Below, one piece after another: positions 23,878 through 35,097 of a DNA stretch of 64,000 nt (positions are counted from its first letter, which is position 1; each line of letters starts with the position of its first letter). The DNA is from Chara braunii. Taxonomy: Eukaryota > Streptophyta > Charophyceae > Charales > Characeae. The stretch spans positions 7,947,313 through 8,011,312 of the forward strand of contig BFEA01000007.1 in assembly GCA_003427395.1 (NCBI GenBank), given 5' to 3'. The translations under genes were made by a program, and so were the position numbers. A model generated the notes under the pieces. The model was not told where the DNA came from. It saw nothing but the letters and a program-made list of their open reading frames with translations, and did not search any database.

Positions 23878-24238
23878 CTGCCATTCACAACAACACCACA
23901 ATAACCCAACCATCCAGCTCCGTGAAAATGAATCGTCAATCACCCCCGGAGTTGCTGGCATCAGCATAGTCTCAGCCTTCCACTGTCCTAAAGAGTACAT
24001 ATCACAATACTTTTTATGTCTATCCCATACTCGAGCTGGGAGCAAGGGTAGCCCCATATATGCAGGTAGAGGGAGTTCACAGATCAGAAAAAAGCTTGAA
24101 ACAGATCCCACAGGAACAGCAGGGTGCAGAATCACTAGCACTCACGGCAAAGCCCTGGAGAAGAGTGCAAGGGGAGACACCACTACAAAGAGCATTCAAA
24201 ATCCACAATGAGCACATCACTAATGCGGGTGAGCATAC

Positions 24239-24348
24239 CTTTCTATGAGTACTTCAGGATGCAGCAATCCAAACCTATCAAGGAACTCCTCGAAAGTGCG
24301 GCGTGTAGGGAACCCTGCACAGCTGATTCGGACAGCCTCCAATACACC
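24239..24348 (-). CDS. Myosin class XI-like, SH-helix/converter-start exon (110 nt)
   Basis: The acceptor ATCACCAG is followed by [19 protein letters not shown] and [15 protein letters not shown], the strongly conserved stretch of the motor domain around the reactive-thiol helix and relay. The donor GAAAG-GTATGC ends it in phase 2. Canonical myosins read QLRCGG-VLEA here, and the preceding QLRC piece is found at 60248, 35.9 kb upstream on this strand. No stop or frameshift is seen. Confidence 0.88.
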
Positions 24349-24741
24349 CTGGTGATTCAGTAAACAGATCAAGCGACTGTCAGGCAGTGAGGTGTGCTCT
24401 CTCTCCTCCAGGAAAACAAGGACTGACCAGCATATGCGCAATTGATCCATTTCATGTCTTCCCACCAGCAACAACAACAAGATTCACAACCATAGCGTGT
24501 GCGGCTACACCCACACTTCGTAATCAACAACATCCCAGATCTTGGAATACCCACTTTTGTGATGTCATGCATCCGCAACTATCAGTAAACGCACACACAT
24601 CTGGGTGTGCCTCTTCCACCTCCCTCTCACTCTCAACCCGCCTGTTTCACATCTTGACGGTTTGCTCCCACTTATCTCACATTCCTCATAAAAACAACTC
24701 TTCATCGTTCACATTGTCGATGTGTCCAATCCAACCACATG

Positions 24742-24744
<3 letters not shown>

Positions 24745-24790
<46 letters not shown>
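24745..24790. repeat. (CT)n microsatellite
   Basis: About 46 bases of CT repeats inside the myosin intron. Confidence 0.95.
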
Positions 24791-24793
<3 letters not shown>

Positions 24794-25099
24794 AGCACAT
24801 TTATTATAGATCTCCCTTTTTCCCGCATATATTATCTCCCTTTTTTCCCAAGACACAAGAAGTGCCAAAAAGACTCAGCTCACCTGGAAGACCACCAAGC
24901 ACTAACTAAAGAAGACTAGAGCATTTATGATGTTTGTCTGTGGCTCTGCTTGGGCATCTGTGGTGATGGATGTCTATCATCAGATAGGTAGTGCACATAC
25001 TCGAAAGACCACGAATGGGAATGAAAGACTCAAAGACTAGCAATGCGACGAACAAAGAAGCAATCTGAATCAAAATCAAGACAGTATAAGATGACGTAG

Positions 25100-25895
<796 letters not shown>

Positions 25896-25899
25896 CAAC

Positions 25900-26236
25900 A
25901 GGTGTCCCAAACTGAAGGACAGGCCCAACTATTTGATGCGCTCTCTCTGTTTGACCATTGCTTCTCGGCTTGAGGGACGTCCGCATCCACCTCACGAGTC
26001 CAGTTCAAAAATCAAACATAAACCAAGTGTTGTGGTCGCATACGATCTCCTTGGGAAAGCTCTTTGTACGTACCCAACGAGCAAAGAATGCCTCGGCCTA
26101 TTCTGGTGCTTTGGTGTGATAACTGCATGGAAGCAACATCGCAAACTTAGTTGGTCCACCACCATGAGGATGTCATCAAAGCCGGACTTGTGCTTGCGAA
26201 AAGGTCCAGTGATGTCCCTAGCGATTGAAGTGTCGG
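25900..26236 (-). pseudogene. Gypsy integrase fragment
   Basis: The minus strand encodes ARDITGPFRKHKSGFDDILM and VVDQLS, then degenerate sequence aligning with the integrase core at 63450-63570. The first catalytic Asp (DITG) is kept. The usual Met before it is Arg, and later codons have shifted or stopped. It is joined directly to LTR sequence at 26237 with no chromodomain between, so an internal deletion is likely. Confidence 0.7.
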
Positions 26237-26965
26237 AAGACTTCCCGGGTGTAAGTCTGCAGCAGCGCCACCAAACCCTGACAAGATGACCTCTGAGGAC
26301 GAAGCTGCAGCTATGGCTGCAGCGCCACCACCCTGGAACCCCACTCCGGAGGAAGGTCCAGCAGGGCACCAACCTCTCTCGCCTCCAGCAGACCTCAATA
26401 GCCCAGACCTCTGTCAGCCCCTACGTGCTGGCAGAGTACAGAGCAGGTCCCAGCTATGGCCAGCGCTCTGAAGGTCTGGCTATGTCTGTCTCCTTCCACG
26501 CTGAGCCGTCACCACTTCCGGATCACGCGTAGCGCAGCAGCGATGTACTCGGTACGAACTGCCAAAAGCCCTGAACCGATGTGCCCATTCTATCTATAGA
26601 CTAACCTAGCCTAGACTCGACCTAGATCGGACTGACTGACTGACCGGTACCGTTTCTGTTTCGGCCTCTTGGCCTCTACTGGACCCGGTTATAGGCTATA
26701 GGACCGTCTATCAGAATAGGCCCTTAGGGCCTGTCTGTCCTAGGGGTAGCCCGGGCCTGCTATTCGCAGTTAGGGTAGTGGTAGGGAATTCTGTTTACCG
26801 GGCCTGCATTTTTCCCGAATTTACAGATATGTCCCTCACGAATTTCCCTCACAGGTAGGTATCTCAGTTAGCCCCCAGCCAAACAAAATTATGAATCTAT
26901 ACTACCTATACTACAGCCTCGACAGAGAGAGGCTACGGGCAACCAGAAAACAGCACGTCATTGCA
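26237..26965 (-). mobile_element. LTR, family C, partial (3' LTR of minus-strand gypsy)
   Basis: This aligns with 45480-46398 from GAAGACTTCCCGGGTG to the shared edge CAGCACGTCATTGCA. On the minus strand the LTR starts TGCAATGAC at 26965. It is preceded by a purine tract AGGGGAGGGTAAG, a good polypurine primer. The distal part of the LTR is missing to the left of 26237. A copy of GTCCCAGCTATGG lies at 26448. Confidence 0.75.
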
Positions 26966-26998
26966 GACTTACCCTCCCCTGGAGCGAGGACCTCCGAG

Positions 26999-28335
26999 CT
27001 AGTGGCGTAGGCATGCAGAGCGCCGAAGGGATACCCTCTTCTGTGCTGCCTCATATTCGAGGATAACTGACTTGACAGTCTTCAAAAGTTCCTTGCGAGT
27101 AAACCAACGGTCCTCAGTATGCGGCTGATACAAGAACTTCACAAGGTACTCCTTATCTGGACCTGTACCTGACTCACCCTCCACAGATTCTACCTCATGT
27201 CCTTTCCAGGGTTAGGGGGACCGAACTGAGGAGGCATGTCTGGGAATGCATCAGCTGGCAACAGCTTAGATGCACGGAAGACATGGTAGGTTTGTAGATG
27301 CAAAGAGACATCCACTATGTAGGATGGTCCAAATGGATCAGCTCCCACTGTATCTAAGACCTGCCATGGACCCATATATCGTGGCAACAGTTTAGGCAAA
27401 ATGTTCTCCTCTCGCGACAGCTCAGAACTGAGTACCCACACCCAGTCACCTGTGCGAATAGTAGAAGGACGCCTGTGCTTGTTAGCCTGCTGAATCATAG
27501 CCTTTTGGGCTTTCAGCAGGTTGGCACGGGCGCGCTTTATGTCCACACGGTAACGCCTGGTGAACTCTGCATTTCCAGGTGTCAGCGTAGGGGTAGCCTT
27601 ATCGATCATATCATCGAGAGGCTGCCGTGGCTCACGACCCCAGTGCAACCGGTAGGGTGTGAAGCCAGTGGAGGAGTGTACAAACATGTTATACACAAGT
27701 TGTGCACGACCCAAATGGAGATCCCAGTCCTGCTGATCTGGACTGATCACATGACGCAGCAATTGGAACAGAATCTGGTTCATCACTTCAGCCTGTCCAT
27801 TGGCTTCAGGATGACGACCAGATGTCATATCCAATCTGGAATGAAGGTAATCCCTGCAGTAGGATTGCCATTCATTGCTGCAGAAACGAGGATCTCGGTC
27901 ACTGACAATAGAGATGGGTGGTCCATGATGTGTAACCCACCTGTCAGCAAATGCCGACTGAACGGCCGGAACGTGAGCCTCAACTGGTAAGGGGGTGCAC
28001 TCTGCATATTTGGAAAACTGGTCTACACATACCATAACCTGACGCATACCACGAGGCGTGGTCCTACCCAAGTCAGTAAAATCAATCGACACTGACTGTG
28101 CAAGTTCATCTGGGATAGGAAGTGGTTTGAGTAGGCCAAGGGGAGGTCGACGCACAACCTTGTTCCTTTGGCATAACGCACAGGTTTCTACATAATGGAG
28201 CATGTCACTCCTCATCTCCTTCCAGAAGAAGCGCTGCGACAGGGCTGCATAAGATTTGAGGGCATCAAAGTGACCACGAGCATCATGACACTCTGACATC
28301 AAAAGTGTCCTCAGCTTGCGGTCCTGGCAATGCAC
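26999..28335 (-). pseudogene. pol: Gypsy integrase with C-terminal chromodomain
   Basis: An open frame of 381 codons (28335-27190) covers the zinc-binding H-H-C-C domain (CHDARGHFD ... CALCQ) and the core with D (SIDFTDLG), D (VSDRDPRF) and E (GQAEVMNQ). A GPY/F-type module (LLPRYMGPWQ) follows. A 1-nt frameshift near 27190-27215 then leads into a chromodomain-like tail (KEYLVKFLYQPHTEDRWF, 27184-26999). Such domains direct chromoviruses to marked chromatin. The catalytic triad is intact, but the frameshift separates the targeting tail. It belongs to the same element as the RNase H and RT pieces to the right. Confidence 0.9.
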
Positions 28336-29328
28336 AAGCGTTCCTCACCTCTGCTGCATGTGTACAGCAGACCTGAGACCAGAGTATATCCTGGTTCAGA
28401 GGCAGGATCATCCTGAAAATTCCTCACAATAGGCCCAAAAATCTCACCTTGGGGAAGCAAACGGGCAATGGTCTGATGAGTCTTCTCTCCAAATGAGTGA
28501 GCAAAGGAGATCAGGAAGAGAGCGCCAGGCCTACGAGAAAGGGCATCTGCTGCTCGATTGTAGCAGCCCTTCTTGTGTCTCAGTTCAAAGTCAAACATGT
28601 CAATGAACTAGATATAGCGAGCAAGTTTGTCATTCAGTTCTCCCTGGGACTTCATCCACTATAGGGTGGAGTGATCTGAGAAGATCTTGAAGTGTCTGCC
28701 CAAGAGGAAGTGCTTCCAATGCTTGAGCGCTGACACAAGAGCATAAAGCTCTTTCTCATAGGTAGAGTCCTGCAACTTCTTTGTTTTGATCTTCTTGCTC
28801 ATATACTGGATAGGCTGCAGACCATTCCCATCATCCTGTTGAAGTACCACCCCTACACCATACCGACTAGCATCAGTAGTAAGCACAAAAGGCAGGGTAA
28901 GGTCAGGTAGCTTCAAGACAGGGGCACGAAGCAAGGCCTCCTTGAGACGTGTGAAAACCTCCTGATGTCCAAGGGAGATGCAATAGACGAGAGGTTCTGA
29001 TGTCCAAAGAAAGGAAATGTCTTTCTTTGTGAAATCAGTCAAGGGAGATGCAATAGACGAGAGGTTCTGGATGAACTTCTTGTAATAGGACGCAAGTCCC
29101 AAGAATGACCGGACATCACGAATGTTAACAGGTCGCGGCCAGTCCTGAACTGCAGCAACTTTCGTTGCTTCAGGAGTCAACCCCTATCCAGAAAAGACGT
29201 GACCCAGATAGACCAAAGAGGGGACCCCAAAAGAGGACTTCTCTCTATTGATCTTGTACTGGTTATCTCCTAAGGCCTGGAGGACCAGAGCCAGATGTTG
29301 CGCATGCTCCTGGACAGAACGACTGAAT
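28311..29328 (-). pseudogene. pol: Gypsy RNase H and truncated RT, same minus-strand element
   Basis: Reading right to left: the end of RT (VQEHAQHLALVLQAL, SSFGV, YLGHV, then an in-frame TAG), the thumb (VRSFLGLASYY) and RNase H with D (TTDAS), E (YEKELYALV) and D (SDHS). The connection FDFELRHKKG with AADALSRR follows. A small repeat-driven insertion lies at 28971-29037, where about 36 bases of 29039-29075 are copied. A stop near 28660 separates RNase H from the connection. RT is cut at 29328 by the LTR that begins at 29330. Confidence 0.88.
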
Positions 29329-29329
29329 A

Positions 29330-29637
29330 TGTAGCGGACCTCTGGTTGGCCTGTGAGACCAGCCCCTTGGCCTGTTCTCACAAACCTGTGTTGTATTCGG
29401 GGCAGTCCAGTCCAGGCCGGTACCTCTGTCGGTACCAGCCAGTCCAGTCCAGTCCCGTCAGTCCGCTGGGGTATACCCCAGTTGTTGTCTGTATTCTGGA
29501 TCATTCTACACTTGCACGATTTGGAGTACGTGCGTTGGAGTCTTGCGTGGGAGCTGCGTTGTGCCATCTCGCTCCTCCCTCATCCTCCATTTCTATCTGT
29601 ATCCCAGGCGGAGCACCTTCCCGGTGGGTCCGCTACA
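29330..29637 (+). mobile_element. 308-bp LTR with perfect 11-bp terminal inverted repeats
   Basis: It starts TGTAGCGGACC and ends GGTCCGCTACA, exact inverted complements. It lies next to a primer-binding site in the plus direction and interrupts the minus-strand RT. The word CAGTCCAGTCC recurs inside. No second copy was found in the window, so the element is truncated, rearranged, or has lost its 3' LTR. Confidence 0.8.
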
Positions 29638-29638
29638 T

Positions 29639-29650
29639 TGGTATCGGAGC
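29639..29650 (+). promoter_or_regulatory. Primer-binding site of the 308-bp LTR element
   Basis: TGGTATCGGAGC follows the LTR after one base. It differs by one base from the common plant initiator-tRNA site and is identical to the site of the 31261-40221 element. Confidence 0.85.
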
Positions 29651-31255
29651 GGGAACGTTCCCCGCTCCCACCCACCACCCCGTACAGCTGAGAAAACAGC
29701 AAAACCCGACAGGCGGGTTTTTGGCTGTTTTCGGCCCCGTTTTCGTGGAAAACGAGGGAAAACACAATGTGCAGCAAGAATTGACACGTGGCGAAAAAAG
29801 CAGGTGTCACCACGAGCGCGCAAGCGCCAAGGCCAAGACCGCCGCACGAGCGCGCGCCACGCGCCCACGCCGCCCCGCCCCGCCCCGCCCCCGGATTTAC
29901 ATTATCAAGATCCAGGATTTTTGCTGCCGCTGGGGTTTGAACCAGGCGCCTGCCGGGCCATGCGCGTGCGTAAGCACCCTGATAACACACTCGCCACAGT
30001 GTATACATGGCCTTGTAGTACTGCACACTCGTGTTGAAGAGGTGTCGTGCTGCCTATTTACCCCCCCCCCCCCCCCGGCGAGCAGCGAGCAGCAACGGTC
30101 AAGCTGCTATTTGCTCCCCCCCCGTCGGATGTTGTTGGCTGTGCACGTGGCCATCTCTACTGCCACGTGGCAGCTTGTGGTAGAACTGAAAAACCCCCTG
30201 CTTAGGGGGCTGCTCTACAGTGGTGAGGGTCTGCTCACACAGCAGACCCTAGATCTGCAGATCTGCAGAACTGCTACAGGGGGCTAATCAAGATCTCAGC
30301 CCCCTCTCTCCTCCAGCTGGCATGCTGCAGCGAAGGCCAAGACCCTCCTGGTCTTGGTATACCTTGTGCCCTTGGAGACACCAAGGGCCAGGTACCTCTT
30401 CTCTCTCTCCCCTCCCTCTACTAACCCACCTTCCCTACCTCTCCTCTCTCCTCTTACTCACCCCTTCTCTTTCTCCCAGCTTCTACTACCTCTTTTCTCT
30501 CCTCCTTTTACCTTCCCCACCCCACCTTTCTCCCACCACCCACTCTTTTACTCTCTTCTCTTCATTTCTTTTGTTTTCTTTCCTCCTCCTTTTCTCCTTG
30601 CTTCTTGATCCCTCTCCACCTTTCCCCAACACTCCTCTCCCCCAACTACCACCACATCATCCCCCCACCTTCCACTTCTATCTTTTTCTCTCTCCCACCT
30701 ATTTCTTTCTTTTCTCCTTCACTTTTTCATTCCCCTTCCCCCCTACTTCGAATTTTTTTTTATGTTTTTCTTCTTTCTCTCTCTTTTTTTTATTTATCTT
30801 TTCTCTTTTTCCAAAAATTCGAATTATCTTCTTCCCCACCTTCTTTTTTCATTTTCTGATTTATTTCATTTATTTTTCTATTTATTCTGAAAATTCAATT
30901 TTTTTACGGTAACCCTAAATCTGATTAGGTGTTAGTCTTTCTTGCTTTCGACACACATTTTCACCCCGTAGGGGTAAGGAAGTGCTGCCGAAATTTTCTG
31001 ATTTTCTCTTACTTGGTCTTTTTTGGCACACTTCGACCCCATGGGGGTAACGAAATGCTGCCAAAATTTTTGAAAAATCAGATACTCCATTTCTCTCCAC
31101 CTCCTCATCCACTTATTTACTTATTTATTTATTTCTCTATTTATTTATTATTTCTTTGTTTATTTTCTGAAAAAATTTATTTGCGACAGTTTGAAACCTC
31201 GTGTGCTTACCTTGGTCTCTCCTTTCCCCTTGGCACATTCTTGACCCCATGGGGG
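29651..31255. other. Non-coding interior after the 308-bp LTR
   Basis: No gag or pol was found. It contains a tRNA-like block (29930-30030), a C run at 30061-30077 and a long pyrimidine-rich tract (30380-30900). Tandem copies of a block with CCCCATGGGGGTAA then GAAATGCTGCC (about 30965-31255) follow. The last of these was split by the 9-kb element. Phe/Ser/Pro-rich frames over 30322-30912 reflect the pyrimidine bias. Confidence 0.5.
29930..30030 (-). repeat. tRNA-like block (possible SINE head)
   Basis: On the minus strand an A-box-like TGGCGAGTGTG, a small stem GTGC/GCAC and a B-box-like GGTTCAAACCCC lie in tRNA order and spacing. No acceptor pairing or clear 3' tail was seen. It does not match the SINE family at 12270 and 48711. 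Confidence 0.4.
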
Positions 31256-31260
31256 GTAGG

Positions 31261-32489
31261 TGTGGCATACTGCGTAGCCAAACGGGCCTGCAGGGCCCGT
31301 CCCGCATTCCCAGCCTAAAAGCCTAGAAATAAGGGCTTACAGGCCCCTGTCGTTTCAGCCTGAAAGATTGAAAAACGAGGGTCTGCAAGCCCTATGTCGT
31401 TTCAGCCTAAAACAGGGTTTTTCAGCCCCGAGGCTTTTCAGCCTGAAACGGAGGGCCACTTTCGGGCCCTCATAAGATCGACCTGTCCTAACACTCAGGC
31501 ACAAAACCAAGGTTCCGGGAACATGCTATCTTTAGCCTGTTCCCACGACAGCCTCAAGCAGGAGCTGCAGCGGCATCCCCTGACTCCCTGCGGCATTGGC
31601 AAGAGCAGCCTCTTGGACTGCCTCGCCCTGCAATCAGGAGGCAAGCTGAGAAGCACATAGGGAGTTCCCATGCACTTCACGGGTAGGTAGTTGGACAGAA
31701 GGCAGGAGTAGTCTTCAGGATTCGGCCGCAGCACTCAGGAGGAGCGCCGCAGGAGAAGCTTAGCGCTAGCAGTAGTCTTCGGCGTTGGGCGCTAGTAGGT
31801 GGTAGTAATAGAGTTGGGAGAGATGGTTGGCGGAGGCCAGTGGGACTAACCTGTGGCGCCATAGCTCCAGCTCCATCTTCGAGGTACTTGCATCAAGGCG
31901 CCAACTTCAGAGGTTAGTACCGGACTGAGAGAGAGAGAGAGAGNNNNNNNNNNNNNNNNNNNNNNNNNNNNNNNNNNNNNNNNNNNNNNNNNNNNNNNNN
32001 NNNNNNNNNNNNNNNNNNNNNNNNNNNNNNNNNNNNNNNNNNNNNNNNNNNNNNNNNNNNNNNNNNNNNNNNNNNNNNNNNNNNNNNNNNNNNNNNNNNN
32101 NNNNNNNNNNNNNNNNNNNNNNNNNNNNNNNNNNNNNNNNNNNNNNNNNNNNNNNNNNNNNNNNNNNNNNNNNNNNNNNNNNNNNNNNNNNNNNNNNNNN
32201 NNNNNNNNNNNNNNNNNNNNNNNTTGGTGTTGACGACATTCCCATCTTCCCCTCTTCTTCGTCTAACCCCTCCTCTTCTTCATCTGTGTATGGTTGGGGC
32301 TGGCGCATTCTTCCTGTGTGAGCACCAGACCCCTTCACACCATGGAATGATGATGATGATGTATGTTCTGGGCTGCATTGCAATATTGACTGTTCGAATC
32401 ATTGGTATCTAAGTTTTCTGTTGCGCTATCTTGTACTTTGTTAGAGAGGTCGGTTCTTGTTCTGGTCTGCACCTTTATAGTATGCAACA
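31261..32489 (+). repeat. 5' LTR of the 9-kb element (contains a 280-N gap)
   Basis: It runs from TGTGGCATAC to TATGCAACA (near-inverted ends). Bases 31944-32223 are N. The 3' LTR shows what belongs there: about 185 bp (39772-39955) between a GA run and TTGGTGTTGACG, so the gap is over-sized. Confidence 0.92.
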
Positions 32490-32492
32490 GTT

Positions 32493-32504
32493 TGGTATCG
32501 GAGC
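32493..32504 (+). promoter_or_regulatory. Primer-binding site of the 9-kb element
   Basis: TGGTATCGGAGC lies three bases after the 5' LTR. Confidence 0.9.
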
Positions 32505-33473
32505 AGTCCTCTCATTCAGAGGACCAACTCAATCAAGTAGCCAGCTTGCTTGGTCTATTGATTACTCATTAGTAAATCAAGTAGGACGTCGTCAAATCTC
32601 TTAATGTTTTTTTCTTTTCTCGCAACAACTATTTGAAAATTTCTGATAATCGCATTTTGTTTTACTTGAAATTTCTGATATTAGTATTTCGTTCTTACGT
32701 AACAAATATCTGAAAATTTCTGATAAATCGCATTTCGTTTTGTCTGAAAATTCCTGATAGTAGCATTTTGTTTCTTTGATATTTCGCATACCTAGCCGAA
32801 AATTTCTGATGTTATTATTTCGTTTTCTACGCATATTAGGATAACAATAGAAGTGGTCATATTCTCGGAAACCGGATTTATTCTTTTCTGAAAATCGAAC
32901 CTCCATTCTATCTCGCAAATTTTTTTTTGACAACCGAAATCTTTCGAAGCCTACCAGCATTTCGTTAGGCATATTAGAAGGTTGCCATATTCTCAGAAAC
33001 TGGATTTAGTTCTTTTCTGAAAATCGCATCTCTACTCTATTTCGCAAATTTTTTTTTTCTTTCAAGATCGCATTTTTGTGGAAGCCGAAACTTTGCGAAA
33101 CCTACCCTAGATCTCGCTCATAGTACTCTCTGACATGTCTCACCCATAACAGATCGATAGATATACCAAAAAAAAAAGGAAGTAGTCCTCTTTTTTTATA
33201 TATATTTTTTATTATTTATTTATCTGTTGATTAGGGCCGGGAGGAAAGTATTGTTGGGTTGGTTACCTACCTACGTTTTCCCTCCCACCCACCCCCTTGC
33301 ATGCATTCCCCGGGTTGGTACAGTGCCACGTCAGCAGTGCCACGTCAGCAACAGTGCCACGACAACAGTGCCACGTCAGCAACAGTGCCACGTTAGCAAC
33401 AGTGTCACGTCAGCAGTGCCATGTCAGCATTGCCACGTCAGCAACAGTGTCACGTCAGCAGTGCCCCGCCACC
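32505..33473 (+). other. Leader of the 9-kb element
   Basis: AT-rich, with loosely repeated words such as CTGAAAATTTCTGATA and CGCATTTTGTTT (32600-33080). It ends in the ACGT-motif array just before gag. No coding content. Confidence 0.7.
33321..33465 (+). promoter_or_regulatory. Tandem array of ACGT-core motifs (GTGCCACGTCAGC)
   Basis: About nine 13-19 base units repeat GTGCCACGTCAGCA with small changes, and six or so keep the CACGTCA core. Plant bZIP factors bind ACGT cores of this type (TGACGTGGCA on the other strand). The array ends eight bases before the gag start codon. It could be a transcriptional enhancer inside the element or merely a minisatellite. Confidence 0.6.
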
Positions 33474-35067
33474 ATGACGGGCGCAGCTCTGGGCATGCCA
33501 GGCCAACTGGCCAACGAGTCTATTGCCGACTACAAACAGCGGTTCCAGACTCAGCTCGCACTGATCGAGGTTGAGGAACAACGAGAGCTGGCAGCCGAGG
33601 CTGTCTGCCTACAGGCTGAAGCGGCGGCAACAGGTGAGAAGCAGTGGCTTCAGGCCGAAGCAGACGCAGATACCCAGGCACGCCGCAAGGAAGCCTAGCA
33701 TCTGCTACAGCGGCATGAAGCCACTAGCATCAAAAAGCTCAGGTTTTGGCACTTTGAACCATCCGAGGGGCACGACGACGCAACACCGGAGGCGCAACAC
33801 AAGGAATTCATGGGCAAGCTCGTGACCTGGTTGGTCTACACTTGTAACCACCTGCAATCCGAGTTGGCGAACCTCCAGCGGGCCGTACGGCACCACAAGG
33901 ATGAGCACGAGGATGCAACACGGGCACTTGATTCCCGTGTACAGGACTTGGAGCAAACTGCACCAAGACCGGAGGCTGGTGAGTCCAGCAGTGCACCCTC
34001 TGCCCGCCAACTGGAGGAACGCGTCAATCGCGTAGTGGCAGTGCTAGGTGATATTAGCACCTTCGCAGCGCCAACCACCATCAGCCAGCAGCTGGACACT
34101 CTGAAGACCGAGATCAGGCAGCGACAACGGCCGTCTGGCCCCGATTGCAGCACCAGCACGGCGAAGCATTACAAGATGCCGACGTTCCGGATCGAGAAGT
34201 TTGATGATTACACACATCAAGACCCGGTCGTCTGGTGGCAAGGATTCACAACGGAGTTGGGGATTCATGAGGTCCCCGAACATCTGTTCATCGGCGCGTT
34301 GTTCCTCAACGCCAATGGAGGATGCTAGATCTGGCTCAGCCATATGGCAACCGTCCACGGCGTCCAGGTCTTCGACCTACACAAGAAGGTCTCCTGGGAA
34401 GATCTGACAAAGGAATGGAAGAAGCGGTTCATCGTTGACAACGCCCCGACACTCGCCATCAACCGCATCTTCACGATGGCTCAAGGAAACACAGCGATAC
34501 GTGATTGGCTCACGGATTGGCAGAAGATCGTGGCGACGCCCGATCTGGACTTACCATTTCCGCATCTGCGTCGGGAGTTCTACAACCGCTTTGAGCCTCG
34601 CGCTTGGTGATCGCGAGCAGTACAACACCTTCGCCGAAATCATCAACAAGGCGAGAGAGATCATCAAGACAAACAGGGCGGCTGCACACGAGAAGTCAAC
34701 GTGGCAGCCAACCTATGTGGAGAAGGTGAAAACTGGTCCGCGACTGCAGCAGTTCGCTGCAATCCAATCGGACAATATTGTGGAAGACCCGGCAGCCACC
34801 CAAGCGTCACGTGAGGGAGATCAAGTGGCTGCTGTCCAGCCGCGAAGCAACAACAAGTCCCGAGGAAACGGGAAGGCGAAAACCGCATCGTCGGCCAGAA
34901 ACGGACAGCCAGCACCATGGGTCAAGTTTCACTTGACCGAGGCGGAATACAAGTGGCACGACCGCTACGGCTGCTGCTATTGGTGCAACAGCACCAAGCA
35001 CAAGACCTCCCAATGCCAGGATCAAGGCAAGGAGGATGTTCGACCTCGCATCAACTCGGGAAACTGA
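33474..35067 (+). pseudogene. gag: gag of the 9-kb element
   Basis: The start ATG at 33474 lies in a good context (GCCACCATGA). One frame continues to about 34608 with TAG stops at 33696 and 34326, then shifts into the frame of 34435-35067. The middle has a coiled-coil-like stretch (33810-34110) and a capsid-type core (KMPTFRIEKFDDYTHQDP, WWQGF, WKKRF). A standard zinc knuckle CYWCNSTKHKTSQC is at about 34974-35018. It ends with TGA 35065-35067 directly after GGGAAAC. It packaged the RNA genome of the element and is now inactive. Confidence 0.9.
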
Positions 35068-35097
35068 GTTGCGCGGGAGGTGAGACGACTCCACCTC
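35058..35097 (+). promoter_or_regulatory. -1 ribosomal frameshift signal of the 9-kb element
   Basis: GGGAAAC (35058-35064) sits as G-GGA-AAC in the gag frame, immediately before the gag TGA. Pol is in the -1 frame and is open across it (GGG AAA CTG). A 6-bp stem GAGGTG/CACCTC (35077-35097) begins 12 nt downstream. GGGAAAC is a standard X-XXY-YYZ heptamer. Only one copy of this family shows the region, so the stem is less certain than the heptamer. Confidence 0.7.

Noticed and set aside
30322-30912. 196-codon Phe/Ser/Pro-rich protein
   Set aside because: Pyrimidine-rich low-complexity DNA with three open frames; no domain.
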